Shown here: positions 45,247 to 53,685 of the stretch, piece by piece
Numbering within the stretch: the stretch's first letter is position 1
Layout of the letters: each line of letters starts with the position of its first letter
Assembly (NCBI GenBank): GCA_003367665.1
Contig: QKXI01000007.1
Span: 208,243 to 272,242, forward strand
Reading direction: 5' to 3'
From: Leifsonia sp. ku-ls
Lineage (GTDB): Bacteria; Actinomycetota; Actinomycetes; Actinomycetales; Microbacteriaceae
DNA: 64,000 nt
Program-made: the position numbers and the translations under genes
The notes under the pieces: model-generated
What the model was told of the DNA's origin: nothing
The model's input: the letters and a program-made list of their open reading frames with translations, nothing else
The model's database searches: none

Positions 45247-46140
45247 TCAGAACCCGAGCCGCCCCAGCTGCTTCGGGTCGCGCTGCCAGTCCTTCGCGAC
45301 CTTCACCCGGATCGACAGGAAGACGTGCCGACCGAGCAGCTCCTCGATCGGCCCGCGGGCCGTCGCCCCGACGTCGCGGATGCGGCTGCCGCCCTTGCCG
45401 ATGACGATCGCCTTCTGGCTGTCCCGCTCGACGAAGAGGTTGGCGTACACCTCCACCAGGTCCTTGTCGTCGCGCTCCACGATGTCGTCGATGGTGACGG
45501 CGAGCGAGTGCGGGAGCTCGTCCTCCACGCCCTCCAGCACCGCCTCGCGGATGAGCTCGGCGATCCGGTCCTCCAGGCCCTCGTCGGTGATCGCCTCGTC
45601 GGGGTAGAGCGGCGCCTCCGAGAGCGGGAGCAGCTTCATCAGCTCCGACGTCAGCGTCTCCAGCTGGATGCGGCTCGCCGCCGACACCGGGACGATCGCC
45701 TCCCACTCGCGCAGCGCCGAGACGGCGAGCAGCTGCTCCGCCACCTGCGCCTTGCTCGCCGCGTCGACCTTGGTGACGATGGCCACCTTCTTGGCCCGCG
45801 GGTAGGCGTCGAGCTGCTCGTTGATGAAGCGGTCGCCCGGCCCGATCTTCTCGTCCGCCGGCACGCAGAAGCCGATCACGTCCACGTCGCCGAGCGTCGA
45901 CTGCACCAGGGTGTTGAGCCGCTCCCCGAGCAGCGTCCGCGGGCGGTGGATCCCCGGTGTGTCGACCAGGATGAGCTGGCCGTCCTTCTGGTGCACGATC
46001 CCCCGGATCGCCCGACGCGTCGTCTGCGGCTTCGAGCTGGTGATGGCGACCTTCTCGCCGACGAGGGCGTTGGTGAGCGTCGACTTCCCGACGTTGGGTC
46101 GGCCGACGAACGAGACGAATCCGGCGTGGTAGTCGGTCAC
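45247..46140 (-). CDS. era: GTPase Era
   Basis: 297 residues from the GTG at 46140. G1 GRPNVGKSTLTN, G2 region PQTTRRAIRG, G3 VDTPGIH, G4 TKVD, then the C-terminal KH domain with IGKGGSRIRDVGATARGPIE and the end FLSIRVKVAKDWQRDPKQLGRLGF. It binds the 3' end of 16S rRNA and helps 30S assembly. The start overlaps the CorC-type gene by 4 bp, a standard arrangement with ybeY. Confidence 0.96.
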   Translation of the reverse strand: MTDYHAGFVSFVGRPNVGKSTLTNALVGEKVAITSSKPQTTRRAIRGIVHQKDGQLILVDTPGIHRPRTLLGERLNTLVQSTLGDVDVIGFCVPADEKIGPGDRFINEQLDAYPRAKKVAIVTKVDAASKAQVAEQLLAVSALREWEAIVPVSAASRIQLETLTSELMKLLPLSEAPLYPDEAITDEGLEDRIAELIREAVLEGVEDELPHSLAVTIDDIVERDDKDLVEVYANLFVERDSQKAIVIGKGGSRIRDVGATARGPIEELLGRHVFLSIRVKVAKDWQRDPKQLGRLGF

Positions 46141-47534
46141 GATCTGCTCTCCTGAGTGGTGTGGCGGTGGTCGGTGCGGCTGTCGTGCCGGTCGGGATGG
46201 CGGTCGCCGTGCCGGCTGTCGTGCCGGTCGGCGGCGTGCGGCACCGACCCGGTGGCGGCGTCGCCCTCGGGCAGCAGGGCGACGTCCCGCTCCACGAGCA
46301 CGGTCGCGACGTGCTTGTGCCTTCCCTCGATCCGGTCGACGGTGAAGCGCAGACCGTGCACGGTGACGGTCGAGCCGACCTCCGGCAGCCGGCCGAGCGC
46401 CTTGGTGACGAGGCCGCCGACGCTGTCGACGTCCTCGTCCTCGATCTCCAGGTCGAACAGCTCGCCCAGGTCGTCGATCGGCAGCCGGGTGGCGATCCGG
46501 TACCCGCCCTCGGCGAGCGGCTGGATGAGCGCGACCTCGTGGTCGTATTCGTCCGAGATGTCGCCGACCAGCTCCTCGATCAGGTCCTCGAGGGTGACGA
46601 GCCCGGCGATCCCGCCGTACTCGTCGACCACCATGGCCAGGTGGTTGGACTCGCGCTGCATCTGCGCGAGCAGCGCGTCGGCCTTCTGCGACTCCGGCAC
46701 GAACAGCGCGGGCCGGGCGAGCTCGCGCACCGTCAGCTCGTCGGCGCCGAGCGGACGCTCGTAGCTGAGCTTGGCGGCGTCGCGGAGGTAGAGGATGCCG
46801 ACCACCTCGTCCGGGTCGCCGCCGTCGATCACCGGCATGCGCGAGACGCCGGTCGAGAAGAACAGCCCCATCGCGGTGCCGAGCCCGGCCGTCGAGTCCA
46901 CCGTCTTCATGTCGGTGCGCGGGATCATCACCTCGCGCACCACGGTCGCGTTGAACTCGAAGATCGAGTGGATGAGCTCCCGGTCGTCCTCCTCCAGCAC
47001 GTCGAACTCGGTGGCCTCGTCGACGATGGAGAGCAGCTGCTCCTCGCTCGTCACCGGAGCCGACCGGGCGCGCGACGGGGTGACCCGGTTGCCGAGCGCC
47101 ACCAGGCCGCCCGGGATCGGCCCGAGCACCACCCGGACGAACCGGATGATCGGCGCCGACAGCCGCAGCAGCACCGTGGAGTTGGCCCGGCCGACGCTGC
47201 GCGGACTCACCCCGACCAGCACGAACGACACCGCCGTCATGATGAGCGCGGCCAGGATGAGCGACACCCACCACTGCTCGAAGATCTGCTCGAACGCGAG
47301 CGTCACCAGCACGGCCGCGGTCGTCTCGGCGAGGAGGCGGGTGAAGCCGACGGCGTTCTGGTAGGCGCCCGGGTCCTGCGCGATGGCGAGCAGCGACTTC
47401 TTCGCGCGCGAGGTCTCGGCCAGGTCGGAGAGGTCGCCGCGCGACTGCACGCCGAGGGCCGCGTCGACCGCGGCCATCAGACCGCCGAAGGCCACCAGCA
47501 GGAACGCGACGACGAAGAACAGCGCCTGCAGCAT
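46137..47534 (-). CDS. CNNM/CorC-type transporter with His-rich tail
   Basis: 465 residues from the ATG at 47534. CNNM membrane domain (LQALFFVVAFLLVAFGGLMAA and two further helices), two CBS domains (MIPRTDMKTVDSTAGLGTAM and LAMVVDEYGGIAGLVTLEDL), a CorC_HlyC C-terminal domain (YRIATRLPIDDLGELFDLEI). The family exports or adjusts Mg2+/Co2+. The last about 30 residues are a tail of H, D and R repeated like RHDSRHGDRHPDRHDSR, unusual for the family and likely to bind metal. The tail lies directly before the era overlap. Confidence 0.9.
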   Translation of the reverse strand: MLQALFFVVAFLLVAFGGLMAAVDAALGVQSRGDLSDLAETSRAKKSLLAIAQDPGAYQNAVGFTRLLAETTAAVLVTLAFEQIFEQWWVSLILAALIMTAVSFVLVGVSPRSVGRANSTVLLRLSAPIIRFVRVVLGPIPGGLVALGNRVTPSRARSAPVTSEEQLLSIVDEATEFDVLEEDDRELIHSIFEFNATVVREVMIPRTDMKTVDSTAGLGTAMGLFFSTGVSRMPVIDGGDPDEVVGILYLRDAAKLSYERPLGADELTVRELARPALFVPESQKADALLAQMQRESNHLAMVVDEYGGIAGLVTLEDLIEELVGDISDEYDHEVALIQPLAEGGYRIATRLPIDDLGELFDLEIEDEDVDSVGGLVTKALGRLPEVGSTVTVHGLRFTVDRIEGRHKHVATVLVERDVALLPEGDAATGSVPHAADRHDSRHGDRHPDRHDSRTDHRHTTQESRS

Positions 47535-47542
47535 CCCGACCC

Positions 47543-48004
47543 CTACCGCTGTCGGTCGTAGCGCCCGAAGCCGACCAGGATGTCGCGCTGGATGGCGAAC
47601 ATCTCGCGCTCCTCGGCCGGCTCGGCGTGGTCGAACCCGAGCAGGTGGAGGATCCCGTGCGTGGTCAGCAGCAGCAGCTCGTCCTGCAGCGAGTGCCCTG
47701 CGGTCTCCGCCTGCACCTGGGCGACCTGCGGGCACAGCACCACGTCGCCGAGGAGGCCCGCTGGTGACGGCTCCTCCTCGGTGCCGGGGCGCAGCTCGTC
47801 CATCGGGAAGCTGAGCACGTCGGTCGGGCCCGGCTCGTCCATCCACTGCACGTGCAGCTGCTCCATGGCGGCCTCGTCGACGAGCACGATCGCGAGCTCG
47901 GCGTCCGGGTGCACGTGGAGGATGTCGAACGCGTACGCGGCGAGCCGCTGCAGGGCGGACTCGTCCACCTCGATGGTCGACTCGTTGTTGATCTCGATGC
48001 TCAC
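47543..48004 (-). CDS. ybeY: rRNA maturation endonuclease YbeY
   Basis: 153 residues, GTG start. Zinc motif HGILHLLGFDH near residue 115 with three His, and the DVLSFPMDE line. It processes the 3' end of 16S rRNA and checks 70S quality. 8 bp from phoH upstream and 8 bp from the CorC-type gene downstream. Confidence 0.95.
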   Translation of the reverse strand: MSIEINNESTIEVDESALQRLAAYAFDILHVHPDAELAIVLVDEAAMEQLHVQWMDEPGPTDVLSFPMDELRPGTEEEPSPAGLLGDVVLCPQVAQVQAETAGHSLQDELLLLTTHGILHLLGFDHAEPAEEREMFAIQRDILVGFGRYDRQR

Positions 48005-48012
48005 GGCGGCCC

Positions 48013-49107
48013 TTATCGTCGCTTCGGGAGGTGGTCTCGCGGCATGCCGCTGCGGCGCTCCGCGCGGTTGGCGAACTCGGCCGCCTGCTCGCGCTCGAAG
48101 TGCCGCGCCTGCTGGCGTGCGTCGTACTCGGTGTAGGCGTCGACGATCTTGCCGACGAGGCTGTGCCGCACGACGTCCTCGCTGGTCAGCCGGGCGAAGT
48201 GGATGTCGTCGATGTCGTTCAGCACGCGTGTCACCAGCCGCAGTCCGCTCGCCGCGTTGGGCAGGTCGATCTGGGTGATGTCGCCGGTCACGACCATCTT
48301 GGAGTTGAACCCGAGACGGGTCAGGAACATCTTCATCTGCTCCGGCGTGGTGTTCTGCGCCTCGTCGAGGATGATGAAGGAGTCGTTGAGCGTGCGCCCG
48401 CGCATGTACGCCAGCGGAGCGACCTCGATCGTGCCCGCGGCGAGCAGCTTGGGCACCAGGTCGGGGTCCATCATCTCGTTGAGCGCGTCGTACAGCGGCC
48501 GCAGGTACGGGTCGATCTTGTCGGTCAGCGTGCCGGGCAGGTAGCCCAGCCGCTCCCCCGCCTCCACGGCCGGACGCGTCAGGATGATGCGGTTGACCTC
48601 CTTGCGCTGCAGCGCCTGCACGGCCTTCGCCATGGCGAGGTAGGTCTTTCCGGTGCCGGCCGGCCCGATCCCGAACACGATCGTGTTGTGGTCGATGGCG
48701 TCGACGTACTGGCTCTGGCCGAGCGTCTTCGGGCGGATGCTCTTGCCGCGCGCGGTGAGGATGGCCTGCCCGAGCACGTCGGACGGGCTGAGGTTGAGGT
48801 CGGTGCCGAGCATGCGCGCGGAACTGGTGACCTCGGCCGGGGACAGCTCCTGGCCGTTGCGCACCATCTGCAGCAGCTCCTCGACGAGCCGCTGCGCCGC
48901 GGCCACCTGCGCCGGGTCGCCGGTGAGGGTGATCTCGTTGCCGCGCACGTGCACGTTGACGAGCGGGTACTGGCGCTCGAGCGTGGTGAGCAGGCGATCC
49001 TGCGGCCCGAGCAGGCGCACCATCTGCACGCCGTCGACGCTCAGGCGCGCCTCGGCGCCGTGGTCTCCCGCGTTCGACGGGCCCTGGGTGGCTTCAGAGT
49101 TGGCCAA
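48013..49107 (-). CDS. PhoH-like ATPase
   Basis: 364 residues from a TTG at 49107 (GGAAGGAACAC upstream), beginning LANSEATQGP; it is the only in-frame start with a ribosome site and overlaps the HIT gene by 14 bp. A KH-like N-terminal part (LVNVHVRGNEITLTGD) comes first, then the P-loop ATPase: GIGPAGTGKTYLAMA, RPAVEAGERLGYLPG, FIILDEAQNTTPEQMKMFLTR, VVTGDITQIDLP. PhoH proteins are RNA-associated ATPases; next to ybeY and era a role in rRNA processing is likely. Confidence 0.92.
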   Translation of the reverse strand: MANSEATQGPSNAGDHGAEARLSVDGVQMVRLLGPQDRLLTTLERQYPLVNVHVRGNEITLTGDPAQVAAAQRLVEELLQMVRNGQELSPAEVTSSARMLGTDLNLSPSDVLGQAILTARGKSIRPKTLGQSQYVDAIDHNTIVFGIGPAGTGKTYLAMAKAVQALQRKEVNRIILTRPAVEAGERLGYLPGTLTDKIDPYLRPLYDALNEMMDPDLVPKLLAAGTIEVAPLAYMRGRTLNDSFIILDEAQNTTPEQMKMFLTRLGFNSKMVVTGDITQIDLPNAASGLRLVTRVLNDIDDIHFARLTSEDVVRHSLVGKIVDAYTEYDARQQARHFEREQAAEFANRAERRSGMPRDHLPKRR

Positions 49108-49450
49108 GTGTTCCTTCCGTAAGGTCGCCGCTGAGCACGTGCGCGTGGACGTGGAACACGGTCTGCCCCGCGCCCGCGCCGGTGTTGAAGACGAGACGGA
49201 AGTCGCCGTCGGAATGCTCCTGGGCCAGGTGCTTCGCCGTGGCGACGAGCTCCGCGAGCAGCCCGGGGTCGCCCGCGGCGAGCTCCGTGACGTCGCGATA
49301 CTGCTCCGTCTTGGGCACCACGAGCAGGTGCACCGGCGCCTGCGGCGCGATGTCACGGAACGCGATGATGCGCTCCGAGTCGTACACCACGTCGGCGGGG
49401 ATCTCGCCCGCGATGATGCGGGAGAAGATCGAGCGTTCGGTCTCTGCCAT
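49094..49450 (-). CDS. HIT family nucleotide hydrolase
   Basis: 118 residues from the ATG at 49450 (an ATG three codons upstream is possible). SIFSRIIAGEIPADVVYDSE is the typical HIT start and HVHAHVLSG is the His triad. It hydrolyses nucleotides joined to other groups, such as AMP-lysine or ApxA compounds. Short HINT-type protein. Confidence 0.93.
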   Translation of the reverse strand: MAETERSIFSRIIAGEIPADVVYDSERIIAFRDIAPQAPVHLLVVPKTEQYRDVTELAAGDPGLLAELVATAKHLAQEHSDGDFRLVFNTGAGAGQTVFHVHAHVLSGDLTEGTLGQL

Positions 49451-49527
49451 GTGCTCCATCCTATTCGCGCGGGCCGACAACCGGCGGGGTGTCCGCTCTC
49501 GGCGTGACATGCTCGTCGCCCGGGCGG

Positions 49528-50256
49528 CTACCAGCGGCCGAGACGCGCGTTCAGCACCGCCAGGGCCGCCGGCCCCGCGGTGGAGGTGCGCAGCACCGTC
49601 TCCCCGAGCCGCACCAGCTCCGCGCCGGCGGCGCGGAACGCCTCCAGCTCCTGCGGCGCGATCCCGCCTTCCGGGCCGACGACCAGCACCAGGGCGCGCC
49701 CGTCCGGCGCGATCCCGGTCAGCGGCGCCGTCGCGTCCGGCTCCAGCACCAGCACGCGTGCTCCCGCGGTCAGCGCCGCCACCTGCTTCGTGGTCGCCAG
49801 CTCCCACACCTCGGGCGTCCAGGCACGGATGGACTGCTTCGCCGCCTCGCGGACGATGCTCGCCCAGCGCTCGCGGCCCTTCGCGACCTTCGCGCCCTCC
49901 CAGCGGGACACCGAGCGGGACGCCGCCCACGGCACCACCGCGTCCACGCCCAACTCGGTCGCCGCCTGCACCGCGAGCTCGTCGCGGTCGCCCTTCGCCA
50001 GCGCCTGCACCAGGGTGATCGCCGGGGACGGGCGCTCGACGCGCGAGATCGCCTCCACGTCGATCGTGAGCTCGGTGTTCGTCGCGACGAGCACCGAGCC
50101 TGCCGCCACCAGGCCGCGGCCGTTGCCGATCAGCACCGACTCGCCCGGGCGGGTCCGGTTCACGGTCGCCGCGTGCTTGGCCTCGGCGCCGGTGAGGGAC
50201 AGCCGGGCACCGACCTCGACGTCCTCGAGGTCCTCGCGCAGGTAGAGGGAGGCCAC
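49528..50256 (-). CDS. rsmE: 16S rRNA (uracil1498-N3)-methyltransferase
   Basis: 242 residues, GTG start 7 bp from dnaJ. SPOUT fold: PUA-like N-terminus (LTGAEAKHAATVNRTRPGES), a trefoil-knot end with LVVGPEGGIAPQELEAFRAAG and LVRLGETVLRTSTAGPAALA. It methylates U1498 near the decoding centre. The order dnaJ-rsmE-HIT is conserved in actinobacteria. Confidence 0.95.
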   Translation of the reverse strand: MASLYLREDLEDVEVGARLSLTGAEAKHAATVNRTRPGESVLIGNGRGLVAAGSVLVATNTELTIDVEAISRVERPSPAITLVQALAKGDRDELAVQAATELGVDAVVPWAASRSVSRWEGAKVAKGRERWASIVREAAKQSIRAWTPEVWELATTKQVAALTAGARVLVLEPDATAPLTGIAPDGRALVLVVGPEGGIAPQELEAFRAAGAELVRLGETVLRTSTAGPAALAVLNARLGRW

Positions 50257-50263
50257 GGGCGGG

Positions 50264-51379
50264 CTACAGGTTGAGGAAGCGGTCGCGCAGCTTCGCGAAC
50301 AGGCCCTGCTGGAACCGCGCGAGCGACGGCTCCTGCGGCTTGTGGCTGGCCGCGAACTTCTTGATCAGCTCCTTCTCCTTGTGGTCGAGCTTCGTGGGCG
50401 TGACCACCTGGATGCCGACACGCAGGTCGCCGCGGCCGGAACCGCGCAGGTGCGTGATGCCGCGGTCCTTCACGGTGATGATGTCGGCGGACTGCGTCCC
50501 GGGCTTCAGCTCGAGCCGGATGTCGCCGTCGAGCGCCTTCACCGTCGCGGTGGTGCCGAGGATGGCGTCCGTCATCGACAGCTCCAGGGTGCAGAGCAGG
50601 TCGTCGCCGTCGCGGCTGAACACCTCGTGGTGCTTGACCTTGATCTCCAGGTACAGGTCGCCGTTCGGGCCGCCGGCGGGGCCGGCCTCTCCGCTGCCCG
50701 GCATCTGCAGGCGCAGCCCCGTGTCCACCCCGGCGGGGATGTCGACCGGGACGGTGCGGCGGGCGCGCACGCGGCCCTGGCCCTGGCAGGTGACGCACGG
50801 CGTCGCGATGACGGTGCCGTAGCCGCGGCAGGTGCCGCACGGGCTGGAGGTCATCACGTTGCCGAGCAGCGACCGCACGGAGCGCTGGATGCTGCCGGTG
50901 CCGTGGCAGATGTCGCAGGTGACCGGGTGCGTGCCCGGCTGGCAGCAGGAGCCGTTGCAGGTCTCGCAGACGACCGCCGTGTCCACCTCCAGGTCGCGGT
51001 GGGTGCCGAAGATGACCTCGTCGAGGTCGACCTCCACCCTCAGCAGGGCGTCCTGACCCCGCTCGCGCCGGGAGCGCGGACCGCGGCCCTGGCCGCCTCC
51101 CCCGCCGAAGAACGTCTCGAAGATGTCGCTGAAGCCGGCGAAGTCGGCGCCACCGGCGCCTCCGCCGAACCCGCCCGAGCCGCCCAGGTCGTACTGCTGC
51201 CGCTGCTGCGGGTCGCTGAGCACGTCGTAGGCGTGCGTCACCAGCTTGAACCGCTCCTGCGCCTCGGCGCTCGGGTTCACGTCCGGGTGCAGCTCGCGCG
51301 CGAGCCGGCGGTACGCCTTCTTGATCTCGTCGGGGCTGGCGTCGCGCTCGACGCCGAGGACTTCATAGTGGTCGGCCAC
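50264..51379 (-). CDS. dnaJ: Chaperone DnaJ
   Basis: 371 residues. J-domain with HPD motif ([12 protein letters not shown], residues about 30-41), Gly/Phe region ([18 protein letters not shown]), four CxxCxG zinc repeats (CETCNG, CDICHG, CGTCRG, CVTCQG) and the substrate-binding C-terminus. This is the HrcA-linked DnaJ2 type. Co-chaperone of DnaK. Confidence 0.97.
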   Translation of the reverse strand: MADHYEVLGVERDASPDEIKKAYRRLARELHPDVNPSAEAQERFKLVTHAYDVLSDPQQRQQYDLGGSGGFGGGAGGADFAGFSDIFETFFGGGGGQGRGPRSRRERGQDALLRVEVDLDEVIFGTHRDLEVDTAVVCETCNGSCCQPGTHPVTCDICHGTGSIQRSVRSLLGNVMTSSPCGTCRGYGTVIATPCVTCQGQGRVRARRTVPVDIPAGVDTGLRLQMPGSGEAGPAGGPNGDLYLEIKVKHHEVFSRDGDDLLCTLELSMTDAILGTTATVKALDGDIRLELKPGTQSADIITVKDRGITHLRGSGRGDLRVGIQVVTPTKLDHKEKELIKKFAASHKPQEPSLARFQQGLFAKLRDRFLNL

Positions 51380-51427
51380 GTGGGCTGTTCCTTACTTGTC
51401 TCGTTCGCTGTTCTTCGCGTCCGGCGC

Positions 51428-52450
51428 CTACTGGTCGCCGAGCAGCCGGGAAAGGTAGCGGGCGACGGCCCGGACGGCCGCCATGTTGCCCGAGTAGTCC
51501 ATGCGGAGCGGGCCGAGCAGGCCGACGCGGGCCACATCCGACCCCGCGGCACTGTAACCGCTGGAGACGACGGATGCTTCCGCGAGCCCGAAGCCGGCGT
51601 TCTCCCGTCCGATGCTGACGGCGACGCCGTGCTGGTCGGACGCCATCTCGTCGAACAGGCGGAGCAGCACCACCTGCTCCTCGATCGCCTCCAGCACCGG
51701 GGTGATGGTGCCGGGGAAGTCGTGCTCGGTGCGCACCAGGTTGGCCGCGCCCGCCATGACCAGCTTCTCCTGCCGGTTCGCGGCGATCTGGTCGAGCAGA
51801 GCGCTGGCGACGGGCTCGACCAGCCCGCGCGTGCGCTCGGTCAGCGCCTGCGGCAGCTCGCGGAGCCGCGCGGTCGCCTCGCCAAGGGTCAGGCCCGCCA
51901 CGGCGCCGTTGATCGCGCCGCGGATCTCGGCGACGTCCTCGTCGGTCAGCTCGGTGGCCGGCTCGATGACGCGCTGCTCGACGGCGCCCGAGTCGGTGAT
52001 GAGCACGCTGAGCAGCCGGCGCGGCGCCAGCGAGACGAGCTCGATGTGCCGGATGCGGGAGCGCGCGACCGACGGGTACTGCACGAGCGCGACCTGGTTG
52101 GTCAGCTGCGACAGCAGCCGGACCGTGCGGGAGAGCACGTCGTCGAAGTCGACCGAGGCGCCGAGGAAGGTCTCGATCGCCGTCCGCTGCGCCGAGCTGA
52201 GCGGCCGGACCTCGGCCAGGTGGTCGACGAACAGCCGATAGCCCTTGTCGGTGGGGACGCGGCCGGACGAGGTGTGCGGGGCCGCGATCAGCTCCTCCTC
52301 CTCCAACTGGGCCATGTCGTTGCGGATCGTCGCCGCGGACACCCCGAAGGAGTGCCGCTCGACGATGCTCTTCGACCCGACCGGCTCCCGCGATGCGACG
52401 TAGTCCTGCACGATGACGCGCAGCACCTCGAGGCTGCGTTCCGAGACCAT
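51428..52450 (-). CDS. hrcA: Heat-inducible transcriptional repressor HrcA
   Basis: 340 residues, ATG at 52450 with GGGAGGCGG upstream. Winged helix at the N-terminus (LEVLRVIVQDYVASREPVGS to SAATIRNDMAQLEEEELI), then the GAF-like sensor domain. It binds CIRCE sites and is kept active by GroEL. A CIRCE element lies 22 bp upstream, so hrcA-dnaJ is self-regulated. Confidence 0.97.
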   Translation of the reverse strand: MVSERSLEVLRVIVQDYVASREPVGSKSIVERHSFGVSAATIRNDMAQLEEEELIAAPHTSSGRVPTDKGYRLFVDHLAEVRPLSSAQRTAIETFLGASVDFDDVLSRTVRLLSQLTNQVALVQYPSVARSRIRHIELVSLAPRRLLSVLITDSGAVEQRVIEPATELTDEDVAEIRGAINGAVAGLTLGEATARLRELPQALTERTRGLVEPVASALLDQIAANRQEKLVMAGAANLVRTEHDFPGTITPVLEAIEEQVVLLRLFDEMASDQHGVAVSIGRENAGFGLAEASVVSSGYSAAGSDVARVGLLGPLRMDYSGNMAAVRAVARYLSRLLGDQ

Positions 52451-52471
52451 CTCCGCCTCCCGTCGACCGAT

Positions 52472-52498
52472 TTAGCACTCCTGGTTCCTGAGTGCCAA
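52472..52498. promoter_or_regulatory. CIRCE operator
   Basis: TTAGCACTC (52472-52480), 9-nt spacer CTGGTTCCT, then GAGTGCCAA (52490-52498). One base of the second arm differs from the consensus GAGTGCTAA. It sits between the hrcA start and the presumed promoter and is the HrcA binding site. Confidence 0.95.
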
Positions 52499-52610
52499 TC
52501 CTACCGCGCGGAAACGCGGGTCGGATGATTGCTGGCTGTGACACGGCCGCAGTACCGTATGTGCACCGGCTCGGCAGCGCCGCAGCCGATCACGAAAGGG
52601 TTCCGCACAC

Positions 52611-53096
52611 ATGTCTGACCCGAACGTTCCGAACGACCCCAACGCCGGGGTCCCGCCGCAGCCGGGAGCCGTGCCCCCGCAGCAGCCGTACGCCCAGCCC
52701 GCCGGCGGCCCGCAGCAGCCGTACGCGGCCGCGGGCGCCCCGCTCGACGCCGCCCAGGACAAGCAGTGGGCCGCCTTCGCCCACCTCGGCGGCATCCTGT
52801 GGTTCCTCCCGTCGTTGATCATCTGGCTCGTGTTCAAGGACAGGGGCCGGCTGACGAACCAGGAGGCCAAGGAGGCCCTCAACTGGCAGATCACCTGGAT
52901 CATCTGCTGGGTGGCGTCGCAGGTCATCGGGATCATCATCGGCAGCTTCACCTACGGCGTCGGCTACCTGCTGTTCGGCCTGCTCATCCCGTGGGCGCTG
53001 TACATCGTCAACCTGGTGTTCTCGATCCTGGGCTTCGTGCGGGTCAACGGCGGCGGCACCTACCGATACCCGGTGAACTTCCGGTTCATCAAGTAA
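52611..53096 (+). CDS. DUF4870 membrane protein (first of pair)
   Basis: 161 residues, ATG at 52611 after GAAAGGG. A Pro/Gln/Ala-rich N-terminus of about 50 residues (PPQPGAVPPQQPYAQPAGG) is followed by the DUF4870 core: QWAAFAHLGGILWFLPSLII, RLTNQEAKEALNWQITWIIC, two further helices, and the end YRYPVNFRFIK. About three or four membrane helices. Function unknown. Divergent from hrcA. Confidence 0.88.
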   Translation: MSDPNVPNDPNAGVPPQPGAVPPQQPYAQPAGGPQQPYAAAGAPLDAAQDKQWAAFAHLGGILWFLPSLIIWLVFKDRGRLTNQEAKEALNWQITWIICWVASQVIGIIIGSFTYGVGYLLFGLLIPWALYIVNLVFSILGFVRVNGGGTYRYPVNFRFIK

Positions 53097-53191
53097 CCGG
53101 CGCGTTCAGGCTCTTTTCAGTTTCGGGGCGCGAGCCCTAGGCTGGGGTCGACCATGTCCACCCCTGCCATTGCACAGAGGAGAACAGAACC

Positions 53192-53575
53192 ATGTCCGCG
53201 ACACCCCCGCCCCCGCCGCCCCAGCAGCCCTACGGTGGCGGAGCGCAGCAGCTGAGCCCCGCCGACGAGAAGCTCTGGGCCACCCTGATCCAGATCGGGG
53301 GCATCCTGTTCAACTGGATCCCCGCGCTCATCGGGTACCTCGTGCTGAAGGACCGCGGGCCGTTCGTGCGCGCCCACTCCGCGACCGCGCTGAACTTCCA
53401 GATCACGATCTTCATCGCCTACGTGGTCGGCGGCATCCTCTCGATCGTCGTCGTCGGCATCTTCATCATCCTCGCGGCGTGGGTGCTGAACATCGTGTTC
53501 AGCATCATCGCCGCGGTGAAGGCCAACCAGGGCGAGTTCTACACGTACCCGATCGCGATCAAGTTCGTCAGCTGA
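53192..53575 (+). CDS. DUF4870 membrane protein (second of pair)
   Basis: 127 residues, ATG at 53192 after GAGGAGA. Paralog of the previous gene with a shorter Pro-rich start (SATPPPPPPQQPYGGG) and the same core: EKLWATLIQIGGILFNWIPA, FVRAHSATALNFQITIFIAY, WVLNIVFSIIAAVKANQGEF, ending YPIAIKFVS. The pair lies 95 bp apart and probably arose by duplication. It may form a mixed oligomer with its neighbour. Function unknown. Confidence 0.88.
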   Translation: MSATPPPPPPQQPYGGGAQQLSPADEKLWATLIQIGGILFNWIPALIGYLVLKDRGPFVRAHSATALNFQITIFIAYVVGGILSIVVVGIFIILAAWVLNIVFSIIAAVKANQGEFYTYPIAIKFVS

Positions 53576-53592
53576 CGCGAGCCTGAGGCCGG

Positions 53593-53643
53593 GAGCCGCC
53601 CCCGCGGAGTCGTCGAGACCCGCGGTGGGCGGCTCTTCCCTTT
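53593..53643 (+). terminator. Terminator after the DUF4870 pair
   Basis: GAGCCGCCC (53593-53601) and GGGCGGCTC (53627-53635) form the outer stem, with an inner CCGCGG/CCGCGG stem; TTCCCTTT follows on the + strand. Located between convergent genes. Confidence 0.8.
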
Positions 53644-53685
53644 CCGGGTGGGGTGGGCCGGTCGTCGGCCGACGGCCGCGTCGTC

